64,000 bases of DNA from contig NZ_QOUX01000032.1 in assembly GCF_004116265.1 (NCBI RefSeq), forward strand, positions 186,001 through 250,000. The letters run 5' to 3'. Origin of the DNA: Anaerobacillus alkaliphilus (GTDB lineage: Bacteria > Bacillota > Bacilli > Bacillales > Anaerobacillaceae). Made by a program: the position numbers and the translations under genes. The notes beneath the pieces are model-generated. The model had not been told where the DNA came from and searched no databases. It was given only the letters and a program-made list of their open reading frames with translations. This document shows positions 15,899 through 24,471 of the stretch, one piece after another (the first letter of the stretch is position 1; each line of letters opens with the position of its first letter).

Positions 15899-17077
15899 GT
15901 GAGAGAAGCGGTTATTGTTGCAGGTGCTAGAACACCTGTCGGAAAAGCAAAAAAAGGAACATTAGCAAGTGTTCGTCCTGACGATTTAGGGGCGCTTACA
16001 GTTAAAGAAACACTTAAACGAGCTGGGAATTTTGATCCTAGTAAAATAGATGACATTATTATCGGATGTGCGATGCCTGAGGCGGAACAAGGTATGAATA
16101 TGGCACGAAATATCGGTGCTTTAGCAGGGCTTCCTGACACGGTTCCAGCGATTACGATTAATCGTTATTGCTCTTCAGGATTACAAAGTATCGCCTACGG
16201 TGCAGAACGCATTATGTTAGGCCATGCAAATGCGATTATCGCAGGTGGAGCAGAAACTATGACAATGATCCCGATGGGTGGTCACGTCATTGCTCCAAAC
16301 CCAACATTAGTCGAAAATGCTCCAGAATATTATATGGGCATGGGTTTTACAGCTGAAGAAGTGGCCCGTAAGTATGAAATTAGCCGCGCGGACCAAGACG
16401 CATTCGCTGTAGAAAGTCATCGGAAAGCTGCCAAAGCAATTGAAGAAGGTAAATTTGCAGACGAGATCGTACCAGTCGAAGTAACACTTCGTTCTGTAGG
16501 CGCTGACAATAAATTAAAAGAAAAGAAAATCTTATTTGCTAAAGATGAAGGTGTACGTATTGATACGACACTTGAAGGACTAGGCAAATTAAGACCAGCA
16601 TTCCACCCAAAAGGAACGGTAACAGCAGGTAACGCATCACAAATGAGTGATGGTGCTGCTTCAGTATTAGTGATGGACCGTGAAATGGCAGAAGCAGAAG
16701 GGTTAACACCATTGGTTCGCTTCCGTTCATTTGCAGTCGCAGGTGTTCCACCACAAATCATGGGGATTGGACCAGTTGAAGCAATCCCTAAAGCTCTTAA
16801 ACTAGCAGGTTTAGAGTTATCTGATATTGGCTTATTTGAACTGAATGAAGCTTTTGCTTCTCAAAGTTTACAGGTAATTCGTCACTTAAACCTTGATATG
16901 AATAAGGTAAATGTTAATGGTGGAGCAATCGCTCTAGGCCATCCACTAGGATGCACAGGTACGAAGCTAACATTATCACTTATTCATGAAATGAAACGTC
17001 GCGGCGAGCAATTCGGTGTCGTTACAATGTGTATCGGCGGCGGTATGGGAGCTGCTGGAGTGTTTGAACTAATCTAG
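15899..17077 (+). CDS. fadA: Acetyl-CoA acyltransferase (3-ketoacyl-CoA thiolase) FadA
   Basis: A 392-residue thiolase that releases acetyl-CoA in the last step of beta-oxidation. The nucleophile is Cys91 in NRYCSSGLQS; the other catalytic residues lie in GGAIALGHPLGCTGTK (His) and VVTMCIGGGMGAA (Cys). GTG start at 15899 with AAGGAGGGA. It lies 29 nt after fadN. A paired heptamer tract begins at its stop codon and separates it from fadE. Confidence 0.95.
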   Translation: MREAVIVAGARTPVGKAKKGTLASVRPDDLGALTVKETLKRAGNFDPSKIDDIIIGCAMPEAEQGMNMARNIGALAGLPDTVPAITINRYCSSGLQSIAYGAERIMLGHANAIIAGGAETMTMIPMGGHVIAPNPTLVENAPEYYMGMGFTAEEVARKYEISRADQDAFAVESHRKAAKAIEEGKFADEIVPVEVTLRSVGADNKLKEKKILFAKDEGVRIDTTLEGLGKLRPAFHPKGTVTAGNASQMSDGAASVLVMDREMAEAEGLTPLVRFRSFAVAGVPPQIMGIGPVEAIPKALKLAGLELSDIGLFELNEAFASQSLQVIRHLNLDMNKVNVNGGAIALGHPLGCTGTKLTLSLIHEMKRRGEQFGVVTMCIGGGMGAAGVFELI

Positions 17078-17079
17078 AA

Positions 17080-17244
17080 GTGCAATTATGAATTATGAAT
17101 TTTGAATTATGAATTGTTGTGGGGGAATGCTTTGGAGCATTTCTCCAAGCTAGATTAATAGAATTATGTATTTTGGATTGTTGTAAGTACATCGAAGCGG
17201 TACTAAGAACAATTCATCATTCATAATTGACAATTATCAATTAA
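17080..17244. repeat. Heptamer tract pair between fadA and fadE
   Basis: Tract 17083-17116 (GAATTAT/GAATTTT units) starts six nt after the fadA stop, and an inverted partner lies at 17210-17244 just before the fadE ribosome site. Between them GGAATGCT/AGCATTTC forms a hairpin (17125-17147). This interrupts an otherwise contiguous fadNAE operon. Confidence 0.8.
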
Positions 17245-17262
17245 CTAAGGGGGTCTTTATAA

Positions 17263-19044
17263 ATGGCAACGGCTGATAAGGTTATTAAAGGTGGAGCGTT
17301 TTTATTAGACGATATTACGGCTGATAAAGTTTTTACTCCAGAGGATTTTACTGATGAGCAATTAATGATTGCAAAAACAACGGAAGATTTCGTGGTGGAG
17401 CAAGTTGTACCAGAGATTGAGCATATTGAAAATCATGAATTTGACCGTTCTGTTCGCTTATTAAAAGAAGCGGGTGAACTAGGTCTATTAGGTGCCGATG
17501 TTCCTGAAGAATACGGCGGAATCGGTTTAGATAAAATTAGTTCTTCGTTAATCACAGAGAAGTTTGCACTATCTGGGTCTTTCTCTTTAAGCCATGGTGC
17601 TCACGTAGGGATTGGTTCACTTCCTATCGTATTTTTCGGTAATGAAGAGCAAAAGCAAAAGTACCTACCTGGTCTTGCAACAGGTGAGTTATTAGCAGCA
17701 TATGCTTTAACTGAGCCAAGTTCTGGATCTGATGCATTAGGAGCAAAAGCTACAGCAAGATTAAATGAAGCTGGTACTCATTATGTATTAAATGGTGAAA
17801 AACAATGGATCACAAACGCTGGTTTTGCAGACGTATTCGTTGTGTATGCAAAAATTGATGGTGAACACTTCTCGGCTTTCATCGTTGAAAGAGAGTTTGA
17901 AGGAGTATCAACTGGTCCAGAAGAAAAGAAAATGGGCATAAAAGGATCTTCTACACGTACATTAATTTTAGAAGATGCTTTAGTTCCAAAAGAGAATTTA
18001 CTAGGTGAAATTGGTAAAGGTCACGTCATTGCCTTCAACATCCTTAACGTTGGTCGTTATAAGCTTGGGGTAGGTTGTGTAGGTGGTGCTAAGCGTGTGC
18101 TTGAAATCTCTGTGAAATACGCAAACGAGCGTAAGCAGTTTAAGCAACCAATTTCTCAATTTCCTTTAATTCAAGAAAAGCTTGGAACAATGGCGGCAAA
18201 AACGTACGCAGCAGAAAGTTCAATCTACCGTACAGGTGGTTTAATTGAAGATAGCTTCAATGCATTATCAGATGAAGAGAAAAACGACGGCAAAGCAGTT
18301 GCGAAAGCAATCGCTGAATACGCAATCGAATGCTCTTTAAATAAAGTATTTGGTTCAGAAGCACTAGATTATGTGGTTGATGAAGGTGTTCAAATCCATG
18401 GTGGAAATGGCTTCATGGCTGAGTACGAAATCGAGGCTGCTTACCGTAATTCTCGTATTAACCGTATTTTTGAAGGAACAAACGAGATTAACCGCATGTT
18501 AGTCCCTGCAACAATTTTACGTAAAGCGATGAAAGGTGAGCTTCCATTCCTTGAAAAAGCTACTTCATTACAAGAAGAATTAATGATGATGATGCCTCAA
18601 GAAATTGGCGATGAGCCACTAGAGCAAGAAAAATATTTAGTGTCTATGGCTAAGAAGGTCTTTTTAATGGTAGCTGGAACAGGCGCTCAAAAGTTTGGTC
18701 CCGCACTACAAAAAGAGCAAGAAATCTTAGCAAAGGTTGCTGAACTAGCTAACGAAGTGTTTGCGATGGAATCAGTCGTTCTAAGAACTGAAAAAGCAAT
18801 TGACCGTAACGGAGTTGATGCTAACAACCAAAAACTTCTGATGACGCGAGTATATTGCCAAGAAGCATTCAACCATATCGAAGCAACAGCAAAAGAATCA
18901 TTAGTTGCTATGGAAGAGGGCGATACTCTACGTACGATGCTATCAATCCTGCGTAAGTTAACTCGTCACACACCAACAAACGTTGTAGCTCTAAAACGTG
19001 AAATTGCTCAAAAACTAATTGAAGCAGAACGTTACGTAGTTTAA
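17263..19044 (+). CDS. fadE: Acyl-CoA dehydrogenase FadE
   Basis: A 593-residue FAD-dependent acyl-CoA dehydrogenase catalysing the first step of beta-oxidation. The core domain carries YALTEPSSGSDALG and WITNAGFADVFVVYAK (flavin/substrate loop), NVGRYKLGVGCVGGAKRVLE, and VQIHGGNGFMAEYEIEAAYRNSRINRIFEGTNEINRML near the active site. An extra C-terminal helical domain of about 170 residues is typical of the Bacillus FadE (YusJ) type. ATG at 17263 follows AAGGGGG. Likely under the same FadR control, directly or by readthrough. Confidence 0.95.
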   Translation: MATADKVIKGGAFLLDDITADKVFTPEDFTDEQLMIAKTTEDFVVEQVVPEIEHIENHEFDRSVRLLKEAGELGLLGADVPEEYGGIGLDKISSSLITEKFALSGSFSLSHGAHVGIGSLPIVFFGNEEQKQKYLPGLATGELLAAYALTEPSSGSDALGAKATARLNEAGTHYVLNGEKQWITNAGFADVFVVYAKIDGEHFSAFIVEREFEGVSTGPEEKKMGIKGSSTRTLILEDALVPKENLLGEIGKGHVIAFNILNVGRYKLGVGCVGGAKRVLEISVKYANERKQFKQPISQFPLIQEKLGTMAAKTYAAESSIYRTGGLIEDSFNALSDEEKNDGKAVAKAIAEYAIECSLNKVFGSEALDYVVDEGVQIHGGNGFMAEYEIEAAYRNSRINRIFEGTNEINRMLVPATILRKAMKGELPFLEKATSLQEELMMMMPQEIGDEPLEQEKYLVSMAKKVFLMVAGTGAQKFGPALQKEQEILAKVAELANEVFAMESVVLRTEKAIDRNGVDANNQKLLMTRVYCQEAFNHIEATAKESLVAMEEGDTLRTMLSILRKLTRHTPTNVVALKREIAQKLIEAERYVV

Positions 19045-19068
19045 TCGACCTTACATTGTTTACAAATT

Positions 19069-19090
19069 TGGAGCCAAAGGCTCCAAAATA
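19069..19090 (+). terminator. Short hairpin after fadE
   Basis: TTTGGAGCC/GGCTCCAAA around a short loop, with only a weak T-tract. It may stabilise the fadE 3' end. Confidence 0.4.
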
Positions 19091-19140
19091 TTAATAATCC
19101 TCCTTTCTAAAGAAAGGGCATTCTCCTCTCTACTAAACTC

Positions 19141-19180
19141 AAGTGAAAAAGTCCCATTATGGGGCTTTTTCGCTTTTTTA
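19141..19180 (+). terminator. Terminator of the fad operon
   Basis: AAGTGAAAAAGTCCC pairs with GGGGCTTTTTCGCTT (two G-T pairs) and is followed by T6. Confidence 0.75.
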
Positions 19181-19220
19181 TAGATTAAAAATTAAATACC
19201 CAATACGGGTATTTTTTTAA

Positions 19221-19325
19221 GTTTGGATCATAAATGTGCTTGTTTGGACTGTAAATCGTATAGTTTGGACAGTAAAGTTGTAAGTTTGGACTGTAAATTC
19301 CCTATTTTGGACTGTAACCTAATAA
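19221..19325. repeat. Exact 21-bp-period array, five units
   Basis: Units begin at 19221, 19242, 19263, 19284 and 19305. Each opens with the core (G/T)TTTGGA(C/T)(T/A)GTAA, with the first unit slightly diverged, and ends in a variable spacer of about seven bases. The fixed 21-bp period (two helical turns) and variable spacers suggest selection on the core. There is no ORF through it. Confidence 0.85.
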
Positions 19326-19453
19326 TAACTTCAGAAGAAAATGAAAAGATTAAATTACCGAAAAGAGATTCCCCACATTAGAGTATGAACATCGGCTTTG
19401 GTTAGATAATAAGAACGTATAAATGATCAATTTTTACGAAAAGGGGTAGCGAA

Positions 19454-19639
19454 ATGAAGGATCAAGAAAACGAAATAGTCTATGATGGTACACTAGAGCT
19501 CGACCGTTCATTTGTCAAAGAGTTTAATGGGATAGATGCAACTGTTCAACAAGGGATTCAAGAAGCTTGGAACTCCGGAATTAATGATAAAACATTAGAA
19601 AAACGAGCAGAAGATATGAAAGATCGAATGGATTCATAG
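19454..19639 (+). CDS. Hypothetical small acidic protein
   Basis: A 61-residue soluble, acidic protein (KDQENEIVYDGTLELDRSFVKEFNGIDATVQQGIQEAWNSGINDK...). ATG follows AAAAGGGG at good spacing. I do not recognise it; no membrane segment or Cys motif. It stands alone between the 21-bp array and a MITE, in the place between fadE and yusI. The well-placed ribosome site and coding-like composition support expression. Confidence 0.6.
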   Translation: MKDQENEIVYDGTLELDRSFVKEFNGIDATVQQGIQEAWNSGINDKTLEKRAEDMKDRMDS

Positions 19640-19683
19640 TATGATGAAGGGGGGATGGGAATTGTCCTATTCCTTTTTTATTT

Positions 19684-19899
19684 GGCTGTTTTAGCAAAGT
19701 TTGTTTCTTTCGTAAAAATCCCAAAATCCGGCTTTTCACACAAAGTACTCAGAATTCACCACTAATTTAGTAAGTATCTCTTTTCTTACATAACTTAGTG
19801 TGTAATAAAGCATTTTTCTGATTATTTAAGGGTGAAAAAGCAAGCAACAGTTTTTTTGTGCGACGAGTAACCGCAGGAGCAAAGTTTACGAAAAGAGCC
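19684..19899 (+). mobile_element. MITE copy 1 (216 bp)
   Basis: The left end GGCTGTTTTAGCAAAGTTTG and right end GTTTACGAAAAGAGCC are inverted repeats of each other. The 8-bp flanks TTTTATTT/TTTCATTA agree at six positions, an aged target duplication. It shares CAGTTTTTTTGTGCGACGAG near its right end with copy 4. No ORF. Confidence 0.85.
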
Positions 19900-19930
19900 T
19901 TTCATTATGCGATAAAGGAGGAACATTGCG

Positions 19931-20287
19931 ATGGCAATCACGTTTTATTCGTACCCTAAATGTGGGACATGCCGAAATGCTAAGAAATGGTTGGAAGCGA
20001 ATGGGGTAGACTTTGAAGAGGTACATATTGTTGAGAACCCACCTACACATGAAGAAATTAAAAGCATGTATGAAACAAGCGGGTTAGAGTTAAAAAAATT
20101 CTTGAATACAAGTGGGCAAAAGTATCGTGAGTTAGGACTGAAAGATAAGATTAAGGTTGCTTCAGAGGAAGAGGTTATTGAATTGTTAAGCTCTGATGGC
20201 ATGTTATTAAAAAGACCAATTGTTACAGATGGAAAAACAGTAACAGTAGGTTTTAAAGAAGAACAGTTTGAGCAAACTTGGAAATAG
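19931..20287 (+). CDS. yusI: ArsC/Spx-family thioredoxin-fold protein (YusI)
   Basis: A 118-residue ArsC-like protein with the redox motif YPKCGTCRNAKKWL (Cys11-x2-Cys14) and the C-terminal LLKRPIVTDGKTVTVGF pattern of the arsenate-reductase/Spx fold. The genomic position between fadE and gcvH matches B. subtilis yusI. The biochemical role is unproven; a thiol-redox or glutaredoxin-like function is expected. ATG follows AAAGGAGG. Confidence 0.88.
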   Translation: MAITFYSYPKCGTCRNAKKWLEANGVDFEEVHIVENPPTHEEIKSMYETSGLELKKFLNTSGQKYRELGLKDKIKVASEEEVIELLSSDGMLLKRPIVTDGKTVTVGFKEEQFEQTWK

Positions 20288-20412
20288 AAGTTTTTAATTT
20301 ATTTCAAAAACATACAATTGAGAACTTTAAACTCTAAACTAATAAAGGTATAATAGAAACAGAAAGTTTTTCTACCATAATGTGGTTAATTAGAAGGTTG
20401 GAGGGAACAGAA

Positions 20413-20796
20413 ATGAATATACCAAAAGAGTTAAGATACTCAGAAGAACATGAATGGGTAAAAGTTGAAGGAAACCAAGTACGTATCGGAATTACTGATT
20501 TCGCACAGTCAGAATTAGGTGATATCGTGTTTGTTGAACTTCCTGAAGTTGGAGATGAGATTCAAGCGGACGAGCCATTTGGTAGCGTTGAGTCTGTTAA
20601 AACTGTTTCTGAGCTTTACGCTCCTATTAGCGGTAAAGTAGTTGCTATCAACGATGGTTTAGATGATTCACCTGAATTAGTTAACGAATCTCCATATGAA
20701 AACGCATGGATGATTGTAATTGAGCCAAGTGATAATTCAGAATTAGAAAAATTAATGTCTGCTGAAGAATATGAAGCAATGATTAAACAAGATTAA
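20413..20796 (+). CDS. gcvH: Glycine cleavage system H protein
   Basis: A 127-residue lipoyl-carrier protein. Lipoyl-lysine is Lys63 in [12 protein letters not shown], within the conserved [11 protein letters not shown]...[21 protein letters not shown] framework. It shuttles the aminomethyl group in glycine cleavage, and in Bacillus also serves as the lipoyl relay protein for lipoylation of 2-oxoacid dehydrogenases. That links it functionally to lipA at 46.8 kb. ATG at 20413 with GGAGGGA; the longer frame is unnecessary. Confidence 0.96.
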   Translation: MNIPKELRYSEEHEWVKVEGNQVRIGITDFAQSELGDIVFVELPEVGDEIQADEPFGSVESVKTVSELYAPISGKVVAINDGLDDSPELVNESPYENAWMIVIEPSDNSELEKLMSAEEYEAMIKQD

Positions 20797-20800
20797 TACC

Positions 20801-20836
20801 AAAAGCTCTCGACCAGTCAATCGGCCGAGAGCTTTT
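20801..20836 (+). terminator. Terminator of gcvH
   Basis: AAAAGCTCTCGACC/GGCCGAGAGCTTTT stem directly after the gcvH stop. Confidence 0.85.
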
Positions 20837-20854
20837 ATATTTTGCCTAATCCTT

Positions 20855-20938
20855 TAGGTTTTTCATTTTCCATTTTACATTCTACATGAGTTACCCACAA
20901 ACAATTCACAATTCAAAATTGACAATTGACAATTCTCC
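20855..20938. repeat. Heptamer tract downstream of yusG
   Basis: The segment 20900-20936 (minus-strand units GAATTGT, GAATTTT) abuts the stop codon of the minus-strand yusG gene. The preceding CATTTTACATTCTACAT (20868-20885) belongs to the second, GAATGTA-type, family. Confidence 0.75.
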
Positions 20939-20939
20939 T

Positions 20940-21176
20940 TTAACACCAACCCATATCGCAATCATCTACATACTTCTTCGTATACTCAGTCGTATCGTCT
21001 TCTTGTTTATAGATCTTATCATTTTTAAACTCAAAGCCTTCAGCCATTTCATAGTGATTCCCTTGATTCGTCAGGATGATCTGTCCAACTTTTCTTTCAT
21101 CAAGGAAAAGACTCATTCGACTTCCTTCTTCTAGCTTGCCTTGGACTTTGCTTGTGATATCAATTTTCTTTTCCAA
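20940..21176 (-). CDS. yusG: YusG-like protein (DUF2553)
   Basis: A 78-residue soluble protein matching YusG by position (next to gcvH) and by its sequence (MEKKIDITSKVQGKLEEGSRMSLFLDERKVGQI..., ending YVDDCDMGWC). The function of DUF2553 is unknown. A TTG start at 21176 follows AGGAGGG. The only cysteines are at the extreme C-terminus. Confidence 0.75.
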   Translation of the reverse strand: MEKKIDITSKVQGKLEEGSRMSLFLDERKVGQIILTNQGNHYEMAEGFEFKNDKIYKQEDDTTEYTKKYVDDCDMGWC

Positions 21177-21340
21177 TGGTTTCCCTCCTAGTCCCTTTTA
21201 CTAATAGCGTACCCTAGATTTCTCGAATGTTTTAAGGTATTAAATGGGAGTAAAAAAATAGTTCAAAGTACTTTCAAATTTTCTGGAAATCGACTATTAT
21301 ATTTAGGGACGCGAAATATGTGCGAGAAGGAGTCAACCAA

Positions 21341-22624
21341 GTGGGCAAATTTTTCGGAGATTGGAATACCCAATATAAAGGCTACAACAGCAATGTACGA
21401 TTATTCTTGCTGTCATCAATTTTGGGCCATATCGGTATGGGTATTTTCATGATCATCTATAATTATTATATTCGTGAGCTAGGTTTCGATGAACAAGTGA
21501 ATGGTAAAGTGATTGCCATGACAGCTACAGCTCAAGCCATTATGCTTCTTCCAGCGGGGATTTTAAGTGATCGCATTGGAAGGAAAAAAGTGATTTTTAT
21601 TGGAGGCTTGCTATCAGCGATTGTCTTCTTATCAAGGGCAATTTTTGTTGAAGAATCGCTCCTTTTAACAGCTGCTTTTCTAAGCGGTATTTTTATGGCA
21701 TTCATTCAAGTATCAACAATTCCACTCCTAGCTGAGAATTCAAATGAAAAGCAAAGAGTGCATCTATTCAGCTTTAATTTTGCGATTATGATGGTCGCTA
21801 GTGTGATTGGGAATATGTTAGGCGGAAGTTTGAGTGATGGTCTCCAAACGTTTTTATCCTTGGATGGCGTTACAAGTATCCGAATAACATTAATCATTGG
21901 AGCTTTATTTTTCTTTTCCTCCCTCATTCCAATCGTGAAGATACGGGAGCGGAAAAAAACAGTTACTGAAGTGAAAGAACGAAAATCATATTTGCATCTT
22001 TTAAAAACCAATAAGGGTGTAAAAATTATCTTACTATTTGCTGTTGCTCAATTGATTATTGGCTTCGGTTCAGGCTTAGTAATTCCGTATTTAAATCTTT
22101 ACTTCACGGACCGTTTTGAGGTTAGTAAGTCGCTAGTTGGGGTCATCTTATCATTAGGGCAAGCGATGACTGCAGTAGCGATGCTGATCGGCCCACTAGT
22201 CGTTTCTCGTTTTGGTGAAGTTCGGGCCGTAGTCATTCTACAGCTATCTTCAATTCCGTTTTTGCTACTGACAGCTTTTACAGAAAATTTGTTATTTGCT
22301 GTTTTAGGCTTTTTATTCCGCCAGGCATTAATGAATGCTGGAAACCCAATTCAAATGTCGCTAATGATGCGAAGTGTTGATGACTCGATGAAAGGGCTAG
22401 CTAACTCTGTTGGACAAATGGTGTTTAGCTTAGGTTGGGCAGTCATGGGACCAGTCTCAACGGGGATAGTTATGCTTTACGGTTCCTATTATGGATATGC
22501 ATATGTATTTTCAATTACGGCCGCATTATATGTAATCGGCTCTGTTTACTTCTTCTTAGTATTTAGAAATGTTGATAAGCAAAAAGTAGAGGAAGTTTCA
22601 ATTACTACGAAGCCTGCTGGGTAA
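21341..22624 (+). CDS. MFS transporter
   Basis: A 427-residue major facilitator superfamily protein with 12 predicted helices. The loop 2-3 motif A is present as GILSDRIGRKKVIFIGG, and the N- and C-terminal halves are joined by a charged loop (REKKKTVTEVKERK-like, about residue 210). Substrate unknown; proton- or sodium-coupled export is typical. GTG at 21341 lies eight nt after GAAGGAG; an earlier GTG (21320) would place the ribosome site inside the gene. Single-gene unit. Confidence 0.82.
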   Translation: MGKFFGDWNTQYKGYNSNVRLFLLSSILGHIGMGIFMIIYNYYIRELGFDEQVNGKVIAMTATAQAIMLLPAGILSDRIGRKKVIFIGGLLSAIVFLSRAIFVEESLLLTAAFLSGIFMAFIQVSTIPLLAENSNEKQRVHLFSFNFAIMMVASVIGNMLGGSLSDGLQTFLSLDGVTSIRITLIIGALFFFSSLIPIVKIRERKKTVTEVKERKSYLHLLKTNKGVKIILLFAVAQLIIGFGSGLVIPYLNLYFTDRFEVSKSLVGVILSLGQAMTAVAMLIGPLVVSRFGEVRAVVILQLSSIPFLLLTAFTENLLFAVLGFLFRQALMNAGNPIQMSLMMRSVDDSMKGLANSVGQMVFSLGWAVMGPVSTGIVMLYGSYYGYAYVFSITAALYVIGSVYFFLVFRNVDKQKVEEVSITTKPAG

Positions 22625-22700
22625 AATTCGAATCACACAAGGATATTCACATTGCTGTAGCGAATACAGTCTATAGGAATCTCCTTGGGGGTATATAAAG

Positions 22701-23042
22701 ATGAAACAAGTATTAGAGTTCTTTCAACGTAGATATAAAGACTCACATCACTTACACACTTTATTTAAGGAACGGCCGTTTACGATTGTATTTGAGGTTG
22801 AAACAGAACTTTATCCAGTCACAATTCAAGCAGAAACCATACAGCTTTTGAGACATACAAGTGAAGATGTAAAAATAGACGTTTTCATTCAAGGAAAAGA
22901 AGGTGCGCTTAGGAAACTTCTTCAGGGAGAGGAACGGCTACAATACTTGAAAAAGCTGGACGAAATTACTGTTCAAGGGACATACACATCTGTTTTAAAG
23001 GCAGAAACATTTTTGTACTTAAATTGCACTTCAAGCAGTTAA
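22701..23042 (+). CDS. SCP2-like protein, YusD-type
   Basis: A 113-residue soluble protein (MKQVLEFFQRRYKDSHHLHTLFKERPFTIVFEVETELYPVTIQ...). It has the alternating strand pattern of a small SCP2-type lipid-binding fold, and sits where B. subtilis has yusD, just before metNPQ. Family assignment rests on general pattern and synteny. ATG after a GGGGG-type site. Function unknown. Confidence 0.6.
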   Translation: MKQVLEFFQRRYKDSHHLHTLFKERPFTIVFEVETELYPVTIQAETIQLLRHTSEDVKIDVFIQGKEGALRKLLQGEERLQYLKKLDEITVQGTYTSVLKAETFLYLNCTSSS

Positions 23043-23073
23043 AAATTGCCAAAATAAATTTTTATAATAATAA

Positions 23074-23103
23074 TTGACAGTATTTAAACACCCGTGGTAA
23101 TAT
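23074..23103 (+). promoter_or_regulatory. Sigma-A promoter of the metNPQ leader
   Basis: TTGACA, 18-nt spacer, TAATAT, located about 35 nt before the SAM riboswitch. Confidence 0.75.
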
Positions 23104-23138
23104 TTGATCTGTTGAAAAAATATTTGAAAATAATTTAA

Positions 23139-23306
23139 TATCTCTTATCAAGAGAGGTGGAGGGACTGGCCCGATGAAACCCGGCAACCGCTAAGTGATT
23201 ATACTTAGGACTGGTGCCAATTCCTGCAGAGCTTGGGCTTTGGAAGATGAGATGGATGAACCTATCTATTAAACCTTTCTGTGCTACTGTGCAGAAAGGT
23301 TTTTCT
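23139..23306 (+). ncRNA. SAM-I riboswitch (S box) with terminator
   Basis: The S-box core is clear: CAAGAGAGGTGGAGGGACTG, GCCCGATGAAACCCGGCAACC, a variable P3, GGTGCCAATTCCTGCAGA, then a closing arm. The expression platform is the terminator at 23271-23306. Binding of S-adenosylmethionine stops transcription of the methionine transporter operon downstream. Confidence 0.96.
23271..23306 (+). terminator. SAM riboswitch terminator
   Basis: AAACCTTTCTG...CAGAAAGGTTTTT stem with T5. Confidence 0.88.
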
Positions 23307-23344
23307 ATATGTTAAGTGTCCGCCTGAAATGGAATTTCTAGTAG

Positions 23345-23381
23345 AAATGTCCACGAAAGGTGCCTGGCACCCTTGACATTT
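23345..23381. repeat. GGTGCC-type palindrome in the metN leader
   Basis: GGTGCCTGGCACC at 23359-23371, framed by AAATGTC/GACATTT, forms one continuous hairpin between the riboswitch terminator and the metN start. The ATGTCCACGAA prefix is shared with the copy at 11308. Confidence 0.8.
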
Positions 23382-23445
23382 TAACGCGTTAATCTAAGTA
23401 AACCGATGTGAATAATACCTATAAAACAATAAAGGGGTGAACCTT

Positions 23446-24471
23446 GTGATAACATTAAGCTCGTTAAAGAAAGTGTTTCAAACGAAAGATGGTCAGGTAA
23501 CAGCCGTTGACAATATTAACTTAACAATTAATAAAGGTGAGATCTATGGCATTATTGGTTATTCGGGTGCAGGCAAAAGTACGCTAATCCGAACACTTAA
23601 CATGTTAGAGCGACCAACTTCAGGAACGGTAGAAGTTGCAGGCAAAAATTTATCTGCGCTTAGTAAAAAAGATTTAAGATTAGCTCGCCAAGAAATCAGC
23701 ATGATCTTTCAACATTTCAATTTGCTTTGGTCAAGGACGGTTCGTGAAAATATATCCTTTCCCCTTGAAATTGCTGGTGTACCAAAAGAAAAACGAAAAG
23801 AGCGAGTAGAAGAATTAGTTAAGCTTGTTGGATTGGAAGGTAGAGGAGAGTCATATCCTTCCCAACTAAGTGGTGGTCAAAAGCAGCGTGTCGGTATTGC
23901 CAGAGCGTTAGCTAACAATCCGAAAGTATTATTGTGTGACGAAGCCACATCTGCGCTCGATCCAAAGACGACAGACTCAATTTTAGATCTTCTTGTTGAT
24001 ATTAATGAGAAATTTGGCCTAACAATCGTTTTAATTACACATGAAATGCATGTAATCCGAAAAATTTGTCACAGAGTTGCTGTGATGGAAAACGGGAAAG
24101 TCGTTGAGGAAGGACCTGTACTTGATGTGTTCCGTCAGCCTACGCAAGAAATGACAAAAGAATTTGTTAAGCAAGTTACAGAACCAGAAGAAACAAAAGA
24201 GACGGTGAAACATCTTCTAGAACAAACAAAGACTGGTAAGGTCGTTCAACTAACGTTTGTTGGTGGCGATGCGGAGAAACCGTTAATCTCGCAAATGATC
24301 CGTTCTTTCAATATTGATATTAATATACTACAAGGGAAGATTTCACAAACACAAAATGGGCCTTACGGTGCGTTGTTCGTTCATGTCGATGGCGAGGCGA
24401 GTGAAGTAGATCGTGCGATTCAATTTGTGAAAGATAAGCAAGTAAAGGTGGAGGTGATTGGTCATGATTAA
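23446..24471 (+). CDS. metN: Methionine ABC transporter ATP-binding protein
   Basis: A 341-residue ABC ATPase. Walker A GYSGAGKSTLIR, signature LSGGQKQRVGIARAL, Walker B VLLCDEATSALDP, and a C-terminal NIL regulatory domain (about 265-341) that senses methionine in MetN proteins. GTG at 23446 is chosen because AAAGGGGTGA precedes it. It overlaps metP by eight nt. The SAM riboswitch upstream confirms a methionine-uptake role. Confidence 0.95.
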   Translation: MITLSSLKKVFQTKDGQVTAVDNINLTINKGEIYGIIGYSGAGKSTLIRTLNMLERPTSGTVEVAGKNLSALSKKDLRLARQEISMIFQHFNLLWSRTVRENISFPLEIAGVPKEKRKERVEELVKLVGLEGRGESYPSQLSGGQKQRVGIARALANNPKVLLCDEATSALDPKTTDSILDLLVDINEKFGLTIVLITHEMHVIRKICHRVAVMENGKVVEEGPVLDVFRQPTQEMTKEFVKQVTEPEETKETVKHLLEQTKTGKVVQLTFVGGDAEKPLISQMIRSFNIDINILQGKISQTQNGPYGALFVHVDGEASEVDRAIQFVKDKQVKVEVIGHD

